Of a stretch of 64,000 nucleotides of DNA, positions 34,650 to 43,838 are shown one piece after another. Origin of the DNA: Aquimarina sediminis (GTDB lineage: Bacteria > Bacteroidota > Bacteroidia > Flavobacteriales > Flavobacteriaceae); assembly GCF_002895435.1 (NCBI RefSeq), contig NZ_POYJ01000013.1:1-64000 (forward strand). Direction: 5' to 3'. Positions within the stretch are counted from its first letter, which is position 1, and every line of letters begins with the position of its first letter. The position numbers and the translations under genes are program-made. The notes under the pieces are model-generated. The model was not told the origin of the DNA and made no database searches. It was given only the letters and a program-made list of their open reading frames with translations.

Positions 34650-35615
34650 TTATTTATTTTCGTGTAATTTCTTTATTGCTCGAATTTGGTCTGCAAAGAA
34701 ACCACTTTTTTCGGGATTTTTCAAAATTAATATGTTATAAGCTTGAATTGCCTTCTTATAGTTTTTCTGAGCCAGATACACTCGAGCTAAAGTTTCGGTC
34801 ATTAATTCATCAGAAGGGACTATGCTTTGGTTTGCTAAATTGCGCGTTGGTGCATTTTTGTTAGCAGGTTGAATCTTAGGGTTATTGGCAATAAATTCAT
34901 CGATCAAATCGAATTTGTTCTTTTTTTCTAATAGTTTATCCTGATTTTTATCTTCTGTCTCAGGAGATGTAATTGCAGGTTTTTGGTCAGTGTTTCGGTC
35001 GATTGGCGTTAAGGAGGTCAGTTTTAACCATTCTGCAAAAGAGTGTGTTCCTTTTTTGTCAAAATCCAAAGGCTTGTCAATTTGTAAAATCTCTTCTGGG
35101 GTCTGATCGTCGTTTTCGAGGGAAGCTAAACCGTCTTCTTTTGTTTCAAGAATATCATCAGAAGTAAAAGGTGTGGCAATTTTAATTTGTTTGAGGGTGT
35201 TGTTTTCTTTTCTTTCTGAGAATAAATCAGGATCCAGAACATCTTCAGCCTCTTCGATTTTCATTCTAACGGCTTTATTCATAGCCATTCTAGGAAGTGT
35301 CTTGACTTCTTGAGGGTCAACAACCTCAATTTCAGATTTATTTTTCTTTATTATTTCATGCTGATTTTTATTTTCTTTAAAAAGCTCAGAAGTAATAAAG
35401 TCAAATAAGACACTGCGATCCGTAGTGTAGGCAGCTGTTATTTTTAATTCTTGGTTATATCTAAAACTTTCCTGATCCTTTAAAGATTTCAAAAATAATG
35501 ACCTTGCAGATTGAAAATAGGGAAATGCTCTGGTGATTTTCTCCAGAGAGTATGCTTGATCCTTTTTTAGTTGAGTGGGGTCTTGAAGCAGATATGTAAA
35601 CTCCGTTGTATTCAA
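34650..35615 (-). CDS. TPR-containing protein of unknown function (321 aa)
   Basis: No signal peptide is seen. The N-terminal region is conserved-looking (FTYLLQDPTQLKKDQAYSLE), the middle is acidic and probably disordered, and the C-terminus has a TPR hairpin (LARVYLAQKNYKKAIQAYNI). It sits between lptE and secG, an arrangement suggesting an envelope-linked or cytoplasmic scaffold role. The function is unknown. Confidence 0.7.
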   Translation of the reverse strand: MNTTEFTYLLQDPTQLKKDQAYSLEKITRAFPYFQSARSLFLKSLKDQESFRYNQELKITAAYTTDRSVLFDFITSELFKENKNQHEIIKKNKSEIEVVDPQEVKTLPRMAMNKAVRMKIEEAEDVLDPDLFSERKENNTLKQIKIATPFTSDDILETKEDGLASLENDDQTPEEILQIDKPLDFDKKGTHSFAEWLKLTSLTPIDRNTDQKPAITSPETEDKNQDKLLEKKNKFDLIDEFIANNPKIQPANKNAPTRNLANQSIVPSDELMTETLARVYLAQKNYKKAIQAYNILILKNPEKSGFFADQIRAIKKLHENK

Positions 35616-35746
35616 AATAGCGTCAATTATTATTTGATGTTCTTGTTTTTATAATGGTTTAAGATAGGTAATTATTTAGTAATGTACTGTTGGCTAATTA
35701 TGGAAACTAATTTTTTTCGACTTCGATTAGTTTCTAAAACAACTAT

Positions 35747-36253
35747 TTACCATCTTGCTAATGTGGCATTAAACATATCTTGCGTGATTCTTTCAAAAAT
35801 TACTTGCATTGCTTCATCTCTTATTGCGTTTTCTGATGCAGAGGCAGGATAATCAAAGAAGAACGAAAAGCGTTGTTCTAGATCTTGATCAGGATCTTTA
35901 GCGTCATAAAATCGCATATTAACAGCGATAGTTAGCCTGTTTTGAGCTGCCGTTATTTGCGAAGTAGCTGTATTTGGTGAGACATAATCCTGAACAATTT
36001 CTCCTTCATAAAGAATATCTCCTCCCGATGTAGTTAGGCTAAGATTAGTCTGGTTAAGAATTAAATCTTGTAATTGATTTGTAAAAGTTTGATCGGCACC
36101 AGGAAAAACTCTGGGAGATTGATTTTGAAAGAAATTAACTTGAAATGTCTTTGTGTCGGGTGAAATGTTTGTTCCGGTAAATGAATAAATACCGCATGCT
36201 TGTAACAAGACTAATGAGGTGAATGCAATTAGTATATATTTTAGTTTCTTCAT
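35747..36253 (-). CDS. lptE: LPS assembly lipoprotein LptE
   Basis: The product is 168 aa. Lipobox LLQAC places C20 as the acylated residue. The mature part starts GIYSFTGTNISP, typical of Bacteroidota LptE, and contains VNFFQNQSPRVFP and a TNQLQDLI helix. LptE plugs the LptD pore and helps deliver LPS to the outer leaflet. Its start lies 4 bp after the sigma-54 activator gene stop, so the two are likely cotranscribed. Confidence 0.9.
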   Translation of the reverse strand: MKKLKYILIAFTSLVLLQACGIYSFTGTNISPDTKTFQVNFFQNQSPRVFPGADQTFTNQLQDLILNQTNLSLTTSGGDILYEGEIVQDYVSPNTATSQITAAQNRLTIAVNMRFYDAKDPDQDLEQRFSFFFDYPASASENAIRDEAMQVIFERITQDMFNATLARW

Positions 36254-36257
36254 CGAT

Positions 36258-37520
36258 TTATAGATCGTATTGTTTTATTTTTCTGTATAAAGTTCGTTCG
36301 CTAATTCCTAATTCTTCTGCAGCAGCTTTACGTTTGCCTCTATGTCTTTCTAATGATTTTTTTATCAATTCTAACTCTTTGTCGTGCAATGATAATGTTT
36401 CTTCTTCTTCTATTTCTTCGGCAAAATGGTATTTGTCTTCTTCTTTAGGTTGTAATGTGCTCTGCGAAGGTATTTCTAGGAGTTCAGAAGGTGTTTGTCT
36501 TATGGGTTCTTCAAAACGTATATCTTCCTCTTTATCCTGATAAATTTTCTGAATTAGTCCTTCATTGTCTTTTTGTACCTGCTGAGTATTGCCACTTTGC
36601 ATAAGTTCCATGGTTAACTTTTTGAGATCATTAAGGTCGCTTTTCATGTCAAAAAGGACTTTGTATAAGATTTCTCTTTCATTGCTAAAATCACTTTCGT
36701 TTTTATCAGCAGAAACTACGGCTGGTAAATTACTTCCAATGTTTGGTAAGTATCCTCGCAAAGTAATTGCCGATATAGTTCTGTTTTGTTCAAGGACTGA
36801 AATTTGCTCTGCAATGTTGCGTAGCTGTCTTATATTGCCACTCCAATGATACTTTTCTAATAGTATAATCGCATCACTATCTAAGCGGATGGTTGGCATT
36901 TTGTATTTGGTAGCAAAATCAGAAGCAAATTTTCTAAACAAAAGATGAATATCTTCTTTTCGATCTCTAAGAGGGGGTAAAAGAATTTCTACAGTGCTAA
37001 GGCGATAGTATAGATCTTCTCTAAATTTTCCTTTTTTAATAGCTTCAAACATGTTTACGTTGGTAGCGGCAACGATACGTACATCCGTTTTTTGAACTTT
37101 TGAAGATCCAACTTTAATAAATTCACCATTTTCTAGTACTCTTAGTAAGCGTACTTGGGTGGTGAGTGGTAATTCACCTACTTCATCAAGAAAAATGGTT
37201 CCTCCACTGGCTACTTCAAAATAACCATTTCGGGTTTGTGTAGCTCCTGTGAATGCTCCTTTTTCATGACCAAAAAGCTCACTATCTATTGTCCCTTCGG
37301 GGATTGCTCCACAGTTTACAGCGATGTACTTGCCATGTTTACGATGGGACAGAGAATGTATGATTTTAGGAATACTTTCCTTTCCTACGCCACTTTCTCC
37401 AGTTACTAGCACCGAGATATCGGTTGGAGCAACTTGGATAGCTTTTTCTACTGCACGATTTAGTTTTGGATCATTTCCGATGATTCCGAATCGTTGTTTT
37501 GTAGCTTGAACTGATTCCAT
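36258..37520 (-). CDS. Sigma-54-dependent transcriptional activator
   Basis: The product is 420 aa. The AAA+ domain starts almost at the N-terminus: Walker A GESGVGKE (41-48), the sigma-54 contact loop GAFTGA (88-93) and Walker B GGTIFLDE (about 106-113). A Fis-type HTH (AAAEELGISERTLYRKIKQY) closes the protein. It has no receiver, GAF or PAS domain, so activity may be controlled by abundance or a partner. The region around residues 270-390 is acidic and low-complexity. It lies between miaB and lptE. Confidence 0.93.
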   Translation of the reverse strand: MESVQATKQRFGIIGNDPKLNRAVEKAIQVAPTDISVLVTGESGVGKESIPKIIHSLSHRKHGKYIAVNCGAIPEGTIDSELFGHEKGAFTGATQTRNGYFEVASGGTIFLDEVGELPLTTQVRLLRVLENGEFIKVGSSKVQKTDVRIVAATNVNMFEAIKKGKFREDLYYRLSTVEILLPPLRDRKEDIHLLFRKFASDFATKYKMPTIRLDSDAIILLEKYHWSGNIRQLRNIAEQISVLEQNRTISAITLRGYLPNIGSNLPAVVSADKNESDFSNEREILYKVLFDMKSDLNDLKKLTMELMQSGNTQQVQKDNEGLIQKIYQDKEEDIRFEEPIRQTPSELLEIPSQSTLQPKEEDKYHFAEEIEEEETLSLHDKELELIKKSLERHRGKRKAAAEELGISERTLYRKIKQYDL

Positions 37521-37573
37521 ATTTATAGTAAACTGTTATTAGTTTAATTCAATTATATTGTCTGTTGGCTCAA

Positions 37574-39019
37574 TTAGTTATTGTCAGAATATCCAATTGC
37601 TTTACCTAATAATGTTGCACTGGTGCATTGATCAATTTGAACCATCACAAAATCACCGATTTTGTACTCTTCTTTAGGGAATATGGCTACAATATTTTTT
37701 GTAGTTCTTCCGCTCCAGTGTTGATCAGATTTTTTGGACTCTTTTTCGATTAAGACTTCAAAGGTTTTGCCTAAATAGGTTTGATGTCTGTATGCACTGT
37801 GACTACGTTGTGCTTTTATGACTTCTGCAAGCCTTCTTTTTTTAGTTTCTTCAGGAACATCATCTTCTAGTTTGCGCTCTGCTAATGTTCCGGGTCTTTC
37901 AGAATAGGCATACATGTATCCATGTTCATATTTTACGTATTCTAATAAAGATAGTGTGTCTTGGTGATCTTCTTCTGTTTCTGTAGGGAAACCTATAATC
38001 ATATCCTGTGTTATTGCACAGTCTGGGATTATTCTTTTGATGTTATCGACTAGATTCATGTACTCTTGTCGGGTATGTAGGCGGTTCATTTCTTTGAGTA
38101 TACGATCACTCCCGCTTTGTATAGGTAGATGTATGTGTTTACATATGTTTTTGTGTTTAGCCATAATTTCTATTACATCTAATGTCATATCCTGAGGATT
38201 AGATGTAGAAAATCGGATGCGCAATTTGGGATGCCTTTCTGCGGTCATATCCAGCAGTTTTGCAAAGTCTACCGCTGTAGCTTTTTGAAAATCAGTTGCT
38301 TTATCGAAATCTTTTTTCAAACCACCGCCATACCATAAATAGCTATCTACATTTTGCCCGAGCAAGGTAATTTCTTTAAATTTTTGGGATACCAGATCGT
38401 CAATTTCTTTTAAGATGCTTTGAGGTTCTCGGCTGCGCTCTCTTCCTCTAGTAAATGGGACAACACAAAAAGTACACATATTATCACAACCACGGGTAAT
38501 AGATACAAAAGCTGATACACCATTACTTTGTAAGCGAACAGGAGCGATGTCGCCGTAGGTTTCTTCTTTAGAAAGGATTACATTAACAGCATTACGACCA
38601 GCGTCTACTTTTTCAATAAGGTTAGGGAGGTCTTTGTATGCGTCTGGTCCAACAACGAGGTCGACTATTTTTTCTTCTTCAAGAAATTTACTTTTTAGAC
38701 GCTCGGCCATACAGCCAAGAACTCCAACCTTCATTCGTGGATTGATCCTCTTTACAGCATTGTATTTCTCTAGTCTTTTTCTAACTGTTTGTTCCGCTTT
38801 TTCTCTAATAGAACAAGTATTCACTAAAACAAGATCTGCATCTTCGAGATTTTGTGTAGTGTTAAACCCTTCTTTTGCTAGAATAGATGCAACGATTTCA
38901 CTATCACTAAAATTCATCTGGCAACCGTAGCTTTCTATAAAGAGCTTACGTTGGTTTTCTTTGTTCTGATCAAGAGCAAGTGGTTGTCCCTGTTTGCTTT
39001 CGTCAATAATCTTCTCCAT
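37574..39019 (-). CDS. miaB: tRNA-2-methylthio-N6-dimethylallyladenosine synthase MiaB
   Basis: The product is 481 aa, a radical-SAM methylthiotransferase modifying A37 of tRNAs reading UNN codons. It has an N-terminal UPF0004 domain (SYGCQMNFSDSE) with three cluster cysteines, the radical-SAM RGCDNMCTFCVVPFTRG (CxxxCxxC) and a C-terminal TRAM domain. It is the first gene of the minus-strand run. Confidence 0.97.
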   Translation of the reverse strand: MEKIIDESKQGQPLALDQNKENQRKLFIESYGCQMNFSDSEIVASILAKEGFNTTQNLEDADLVLVNTCSIREKAEQTVRKRLEKYNAVKRINPRMKVGVLGCMAERLKSKFLEEEKIVDLVVGPDAYKDLPNLIEKVDAGRNAVNVILSKEETYGDIAPVRLQSNGVSAFVSITRGCDNMCTFCVVPFTRGRERSREPQSILKEIDDLVSQKFKEITLLGQNVDSYLWYGGGLKKDFDKATDFQKATAVDFAKLLDMTAERHPKLRIRFSTSNPQDMTLDVIEIMAKHKNICKHIHLPIQSGSDRILKEMNRLHTRQEYMNLVDNIKRIIPDCAITQDMIIGFPTETEEDHQDTLSLLEYVKYEHGYMYAYSERPGTLAERKLEDDVPEETKKRRLAEVIKAQRSHSAYRHQTYLGKTFEVLIEKESKKSDQHWSGRTTKNIVAIFPKEEYKIGDFVMVQIDQCTSATLLGKAIGYSDNN

Positions 39020-39150
39020 AAAATAATTCCTTATCGATTGGGGTCAAATAGTGTGCAAAGATACTTTTAAATGTTATTTATGACAAAGTGTCAGGGGTTT
39101 ATTTTCTAAAAAATCTATATTTGATTACTTCAATCAATAAAATGTGTCCT

Positions 39151-39930
39151 ATGACGTTAAACAGACTTCTTGAAAAGATAGAAAATAATAAGGCTTTAGA
39201 CTTTGGCGATATCTTCAGTAAAAGTATAGAACTATTTAAAAAAGTATGGCTGCAAGGTATGGTCCATATGCTTATCCTTATGGTAGTGGTGATTCCTCTT
39301 ATTGTTGTGATGTATATTCCTATGTTTGTTTTTATAGGGATGGCCGAGTATGATGGTTATGGTGATTATGGGGGGCTTGGAGAAGAACTGTCGATAGGTC
39401 TTGTATTTCTTTTTGCTTTTCTTGTTTTGGTTTTGATAATGCTGGCATCTGCACTCCAATTGGGGGTTGTGGCGCATTTTTACAGAGTTTGTAAGCAGGT
39501 AGATTTGGGGCATGCGGAGACATCATCGTATTTTATGTTTCTTAAAGGGAAATATATAGGAAAAGTCATTACTTTGTCTATTGCAAAATTTGGGATTATA
39601 GTCTTGGCTGCATTGTTGTGTTACCTTCCTATTTTCTATGTAATGGTTCCCTTACAACTACTTGTAGTAATATTCGCATTCAACCCTGATCTTAGTGTTT
39701 CCGATTTGATAAATGTTAGCTTTAAGTTAGGGAATAAGAAGTGGATTCTAATTTTTGGATTAATGATGATTTCTTCAATGTTAGCTACTACTGTAGGGTA
39801 TATTATGTGTGTGATAGGTTTGATTGCAACAACTTCTTTTGCATTGCTACCTGTGTATTATGTGTATAAGGATACTATAGGTTTTGACGATGATGAATTA
39901 GAAAGAGAAGAGATACTCTTTGTTAAATAA
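39151..39930 (+). CDS. Multi-pass membrane protein of unknown function
   Basis: The product is 259 aa from ATG at 39151; an ATG at 39142 and a GTG at 39088 are alternatives, but a TATATTTG box at 39116-39123 makes the GTG unlikely. The polar N-terminus NNKALDFGDIFSKSIELFKK is followed by about five hydrophobic helices, and an acidic tail (DDDELEREE) ends it. The layout resembles small DUF4013-like or glycerophosphoryl-diester-type membrane domains, but no family is assigned. It lies divergent from miaB. Confidence 0.6.
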   Translation: MTLNRLLEKIENNKALDFGDIFSKSIELFKKVWLQGMVHMLILMVVVIPLIVVMYIPMFVFIGMAEYDGYGDYGGLGEELSIGLVFLFAFLVLVLIMLASALQLGVVAHFYRVCKQVDLGHAETSSYFMFLKGKYIGKVITLSIAKFGIIVLAALLCYLPIFYVMVPLQLLVVIFAFNPDLSVSDLINVSFKLGNKKWILIFGLMMISSMLATTVGYIMCVIGLIATTSFALLPVYYVYKDTIGFDDDELEREEILFVK

Positions 39931-39989
39931 AAAAAAAGTGAAACTTGGCTGTGGGTAGTTTTTTTTAACTAATTTTTTGATAAAGAATC

Positions 39990-40017
39990 TTGAAATCAAA
40001 AAATTGATATACTTTTG
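39990..40017 (+). promoter_or_regulatory. Promoter TTG-N17-TACTTTTG before topA
   Basis: TTG at 39990-39992 and an exact TAnnTTTG box at 40010-40017 are separated by 17 bp. The topA ATG follows 22 bp later. Confidence 0.6.
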
Positions 40018-40038
40018 TTGTCAGAAATTAAAAGGATT

Positions 40039-42555
40039 ATGGCTAAGAATTTAGTGATTGTCGAGTCACCAGCTAAGGCTAAAACAATAGAAAAATTTCT
40101 TGGAAAAGATTTTACAGTTGCATCCAGTTTTGGACATATTGCAGACCTCCCGTCTAAAGAGTTAGGGGTTGATGTTGATGGAGATTTTAAACCTAAGTAT
40201 ATTGTCTCCAAAGATAAAAAGGATGTAGTTAAGAAACTCAAAGATCTTTCTAAGAAAGCAGAGATGGTATGGTTAGCCAGTGATGAGGATCGAGAGGGAG
40301 AAGCAATAGCTTGGCATCTTGCAGAGACTTTAAAATTAGATAAAGATAGAACCCGCCGCATTGTTTTTCATGAAATCACAAAGAATGCAATTCTTAAGGC
40401 AATCGAAAATCCACGCAGTATTGATTACAACCTTGTGAATGCACAACAAGCTAGGCGAGTGTTGGATCGTTTAGTGGGGTATGAATTGTCTCCTGTGTTA
40501 TGGAGAAAAGTTAAAGGAGGATTATCAGCAGGGAGAGTGCAATCAGTATCTGTGCGATTGATTGTAGAACGAGAGCGAGATATACTAGGTTTTAAACCAG
40601 AAGCTTCTTATCGAATAGATGCAGAATTTTCTAATCAGGAAGGGAAATCCTTTAAGGCTAAAATTCCTAAGAATTTTAAAACAAAAGAAGAAGCTAAGGC
40701 ATTTTTAGAAAAAAACTTAGATGCGTCATTTAAAGTAGCAGATCTTTCTACAAAACCAGCAAAAAAATCACCAGCACCACCGTTTACAACCTCTACTTTG
40801 CAACAAGAGGCATCTAGAAAATTGTATTTCTCAGTGAGTAAAACAATGACGATGGCTCAAAGGTTGTATGAAGCGGGATTGATTACTTATATGAGAACTG
40901 ATAGTGTGAATTTGTCTGAAGAAGCTCAAAAAGGAGCAAAAGCAGAGATAGATTCGGCATATGGAAATGAGTATAGTAATCCAAGACAATACAAAGGTAA
41001 ATCAAAAGGCGCACAAGAAGCTCACGAGGCAATACGTCCAACAGATTTTTCTAGACATAGTGTGAATGTAGAATATGATCAACAGCGATTATATGAATTA
41101 ATCTGGAAACGTGCTATCGCTTCGCAAATGAGTGACGCCAGATTAGAAAGAACAAATGTAAAGATTGATGCAAATACGCATAAAGAACAGTTTACTGCAA
41201 ATGGAGAAGTCATCAAATTTGAAGGCTTTTTAAAGGTGTATTTAGAAGGTAATGATGATGAAGATGAAGAGCAAGAAGGGATTCTTCCTGCAATGAAAGT
41301 GCAAGAAAACCTGTTTAATAATTATATTTCTGCAACAGAGCGATTTACAAGAGCACCAGGACGATATACAGAAGCTTCATTGGTTAAAAAATTAGAGGAG
41401 TTAGGTATTGGTAGACCGTCAACATATGCTCCTACGATTTCTACAATTCAAAATAGAAATTATGTAGAGAAAGGAGCCAAAGAAGGAGAAGTACGTGAGT
41501 ACGTTCAGATGGTGCTTTCTGGAGATTCTGTTAATGAAAAAAAGCTATCCGAAAAAGTAGGTAGCGATAAGGGGAAACTAATTCCAACAGATGTAGGAAT
41601 GGTGGTGAATGATTTCTTGGTAAATCATTTTTCGGCAATTCTTGATTATAACTTTACGGCAAAAGTAGAGCAGGATTTTGATGAAATTGCTGATGGACAA
41701 GAGGACTGGACTCAGGTGATGAAAGAATTTTACCAGGAGTTTCATCCAAGAGTAGAAGATGTTGCCCAGAATGCGGAGAGAGAAGTTGGTGAGCGTATTT
41801 TGGGAGAAGACCCTGCTACAGGTAAGGTAGTGAGTGTGCGATTAGGTAAATTTGGGCCAATGGTTCAAATCGGTACAGCAGAAGACGAGGATAAGCCAAA
41901 GTTTGCTAGTTTGCCTCCAGGACAGACATTAAGTGGAATTACTTTTGAAGAGGCTATGGATTTGTTTCAATTGCCAAAAGAACTTGGTGTTTATAAAGGA
42001 GAAACTATCATAGTGAACAATGGTCGATTTGGTCCATATGTGCGTTTTGGTGAAAAATTTGTTTCATTAGAAAAAGGAGAAGATCCACTAAGTACTACTT
42101 TGGATAGGGCTATGGAGCTGATAGACGCAAAAGAAAAAGCAGACGCTCCTATATATGAATATGAAAACCTTCCTGTTCAGAAAGGGAAAGGGCGATTTGG
42201 TCCTTTTATAAAGTGGAACGGAATGTTTATTAATGTGAATAAGAAGTACGATTTTGATAACTTATCAGATCAAGATATTGTAAATCTTATCGAAGAGAAA
42301 AAGCAGAAAGAAATTGATAAAGTTATTCATAATTGGGAAGAAGAAGGAATCAGGGTTGAAAAAGCAAGGTGGGGAAGAAGTAATATTATAAAAGGTAAAG
42401 TTAAAATAGAATTGCCTAAAACTGTTGATGCCTCAAAGCTAACTCTTGATAAGGTCAAAGATCTGATTGAGAAAAATGCTCCCAAGAAAAAAACAGCTGC
42501 CAAAAAGAAAACTACCAAAAAAGCTAGTGCCAAAAAGACTACTAAAAAGAAATAA
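40039..42555 (+). CDS. topA: DNA topoisomerase I
   Basis: The product is 838 aa from ATG at 40039 (MAKNLVIVESPAKAKTIEKF). An upstream TTG at 40015 overlaps the promoter box and is rejected. It has the Toprim domain with DEDREGEAIAWHL, the active-site Tyr segment ITYMRTDSVNLS, and a C-terminal repeat region. The Lys-rich tail (KKKTAAKKKTTKKAS) is unusual among model bacteria but common in this phylum. It relaxes negative supercoils. A 9-bp gap to the next gene suggests cotranscription. Confidence 0.97.
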   Translation: MAKNLVIVESPAKAKTIEKFLGKDFTVASSFGHIADLPSKELGVDVDGDFKPKYIVSKDKKDVVKKLKDLSKKAEMVWLASDEDREGEAIAWHLAETLKLDKDRTRRIVFHEITKNAILKAIENPRSIDYNLVNAQQARRVLDRLVGYELSPVLWRKVKGGLSAGRVQSVSVRLIVERERDILGFKPEASYRIDAEFSNQEGKSFKAKIPKNFKTKEEAKAFLEKNLDASFKVADLSTKPAKKSPAPPFTTSTLQQEASRKLYFSVSKTMTMAQRLYEAGLITYMRTDSVNLSEEAQKGAKAEIDSAYGNEYSNPRQYKGKSKGAQEAHEAIRPTDFSRHSVNVEYDQQRLYELIWKRAIASQMSDARLERTNVKIDANTHKEQFTANGEVIKFEGFLKVYLEGNDDEDEEQEGILPAMKVQENLFNNYISATERFTRAPGRYTEASLVKKLEELGIGRPSTYAPTISTIQNRNYVEKGAKEGEVREYVQMVLSGDSVNEKKLSEKVGSDKGKLIPTDVGMVVNDFLVNHFSAILDYNFTAKVEQDFDEIADGQEDWTQVMKEFYQEFHPRVEDVAQNAEREVGERILGEDPATGKVVSVRLGKFGPMVQIGTAEDEDKPKFASLPPGQTLSGITFEEAMDLFQLPKELGVYKGETIIVNNGRFGPYVRFGEKFVSLEKGEDPLSTTLDRAMELIDAKEKADAPIYEYENLPVQKGKGRFGPFIKWNGMFINVNKKYDFDNLSDQDIVNLIEEKKQKEIDKVIHNWEEEGIRVEKARWGRSNIIKGKVKIELPKTVDASKLTLDKVKDLIEKNAPKKKTAAKKKTTKKASAKKTTKKK

Positions 42556-42564
42556 ACCTATTAT

Positions 42565-43728
42565 ATGTCTTTCGAATTTCTTGTACCTGTTAGTGATCTG
42601 GTTGTTGCACATGCAAAGCTGCTTTCTGAAAACGCGTTAGGAAAACACATTAATATTCATACGATAGATGGTGGAATTCCAAATCTTGAAAAGGTGGATA
42701 TTGCTATTCTTGGTATTAGGGAAAATAGGAATGATGTTGATTTTCTAGGAGAACATCTTAGTTTTGATGCTATTCGTAAATCATTGTATGAGCTTTTTCC
42801 TGGAAATTGGAGTGCTAATATAGTAGATCTTGGCGATATTACTCCAGGTAATGAAGTTAGTGATACATATTATTTGGCTCAAGAGGTATTGTCTACTTTG
42901 TTGCAGAAAAATATTATTCCGGTCATTTTAGGAGGTAGTCAGGATTTGGTATATGCTCAATACAGGTCGTTTGATATTTTGGAACGAATGGTAAATCTGG
43001 TAAATGTAGATGGTAAATTTGATTTAGGTAATTCTTCTTTGCCGATCACTAATACATCTTTTGTTGGAAAAATCATAGTAGAGCAGCCATATAATTTATT
43101 TAATTATAGTAATATAGGATATCAAACTTATTTTAATTCTCAAGAAGAAATAGATCTTATAGAAAAATTATATTTTGATGCGTATCGTTTAGGTGAGGTT
43201 ATCTCTGATGTAACGATTGTTGAGCCAATTATGAGAGATGCAGATATTGTCTCTGTAGATCTAGGAGTAATGAATTCTACGAGTATAAGTGGATCTTTTG
43301 CTTCTCCAAATGGTTTTGATGGTAGAGAGATTTGTGCAATTTCGAGATATGCAGGAATTAGTGATAAGGTTAAAAGTTTTGGGATTTACGAGTTTAAAAA
43401 CTTTAATAATCAAGAAACAACAGCTCTATTAGTAGCTCAAATAATATGGTATTTTATAGAAGGAGTTAATTATCGATCTAATGAATTGAATATAAGAGGG
43501 TTGAAAAACACACTGCATTATAATGTGCCAGTTGAGGATGAAATATTGTCATTTTATAAGAGTATTATGACCGGAAGATGGTGGATAGAAATACCTTTTA
43601 TTTCATCAGGTAATAATAAATTGGAAAGACATACGTTATTACCTTGCACATACAACGATTATGAGCGTGCTTGTAATCAAGAAATACCTGAAAGATGGTA
43701 TAAGGCAAAACAAAAAAACGAAGTTTAA
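42565..43728 (+). CDS. Arginase/formimidoylglutamase-fold protein with degenerate metal site
   Basis: The product is 387 aa with the ureohydrolase fold. Family metal-ligand motifs are altered: GG-D/E-H-S is GGSQD (123-127), DAHxD is DGKFD (D149-D153, His lost), and SxDxD is SVDLG (D232 kept, second Asp replaced by G234). About half of the usual manganese ligands are missing, so it may be non-catalytic or bind differently. Annotated homologues in flavobacteria are often called formimidoylglutamase. Its place between topA and gldK suggests co-inheritance with the gliding locus; a role is not known. Confidence 0.75.
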   Translation: MSFEFLVPVSDLVVAHAKLLSENALGKHINIHTIDGGIPNLEKVDIAILGIRENRNDVDFLGEHLSFDAIRKSLYELFPGNWSANIVDLGDITPGNEVSDTYYLAQEVLSTLLQKNIIPVILGGSQDLVYAQYRSFDILERMVNLVNVDGKFDLGNSSLPITNTSFVGKIIVEQPYNLFNYSNIGYQTYFNSQEEIDLIEKLYFDAYRLGEVISDVTIVEPIMRDADIVSVDLGVMNSTSISGSFASPNGFDGREICAISRYAGISDKVKSFGIYEFKNFNNQETTALLVAQIIWYFIEGVNYRSNELNIRGLKNTLHYNVPVEDEILSFYKSIMTGRWWIEIPFISSGNNKLERHTLLPCTYNDYERACNQEIPERWYKAKQKNEV

Positions 43729-43838
43729 CATTTTTATTAGGCAGATTTAAGGTTTTTTTTAGAAAAAAATTGTTTTTCTGGAAATAAATAAATAGGTTTA
43801 CGTCCTTAAATCTAGAAGATCTTAACCTAAAACACGTT

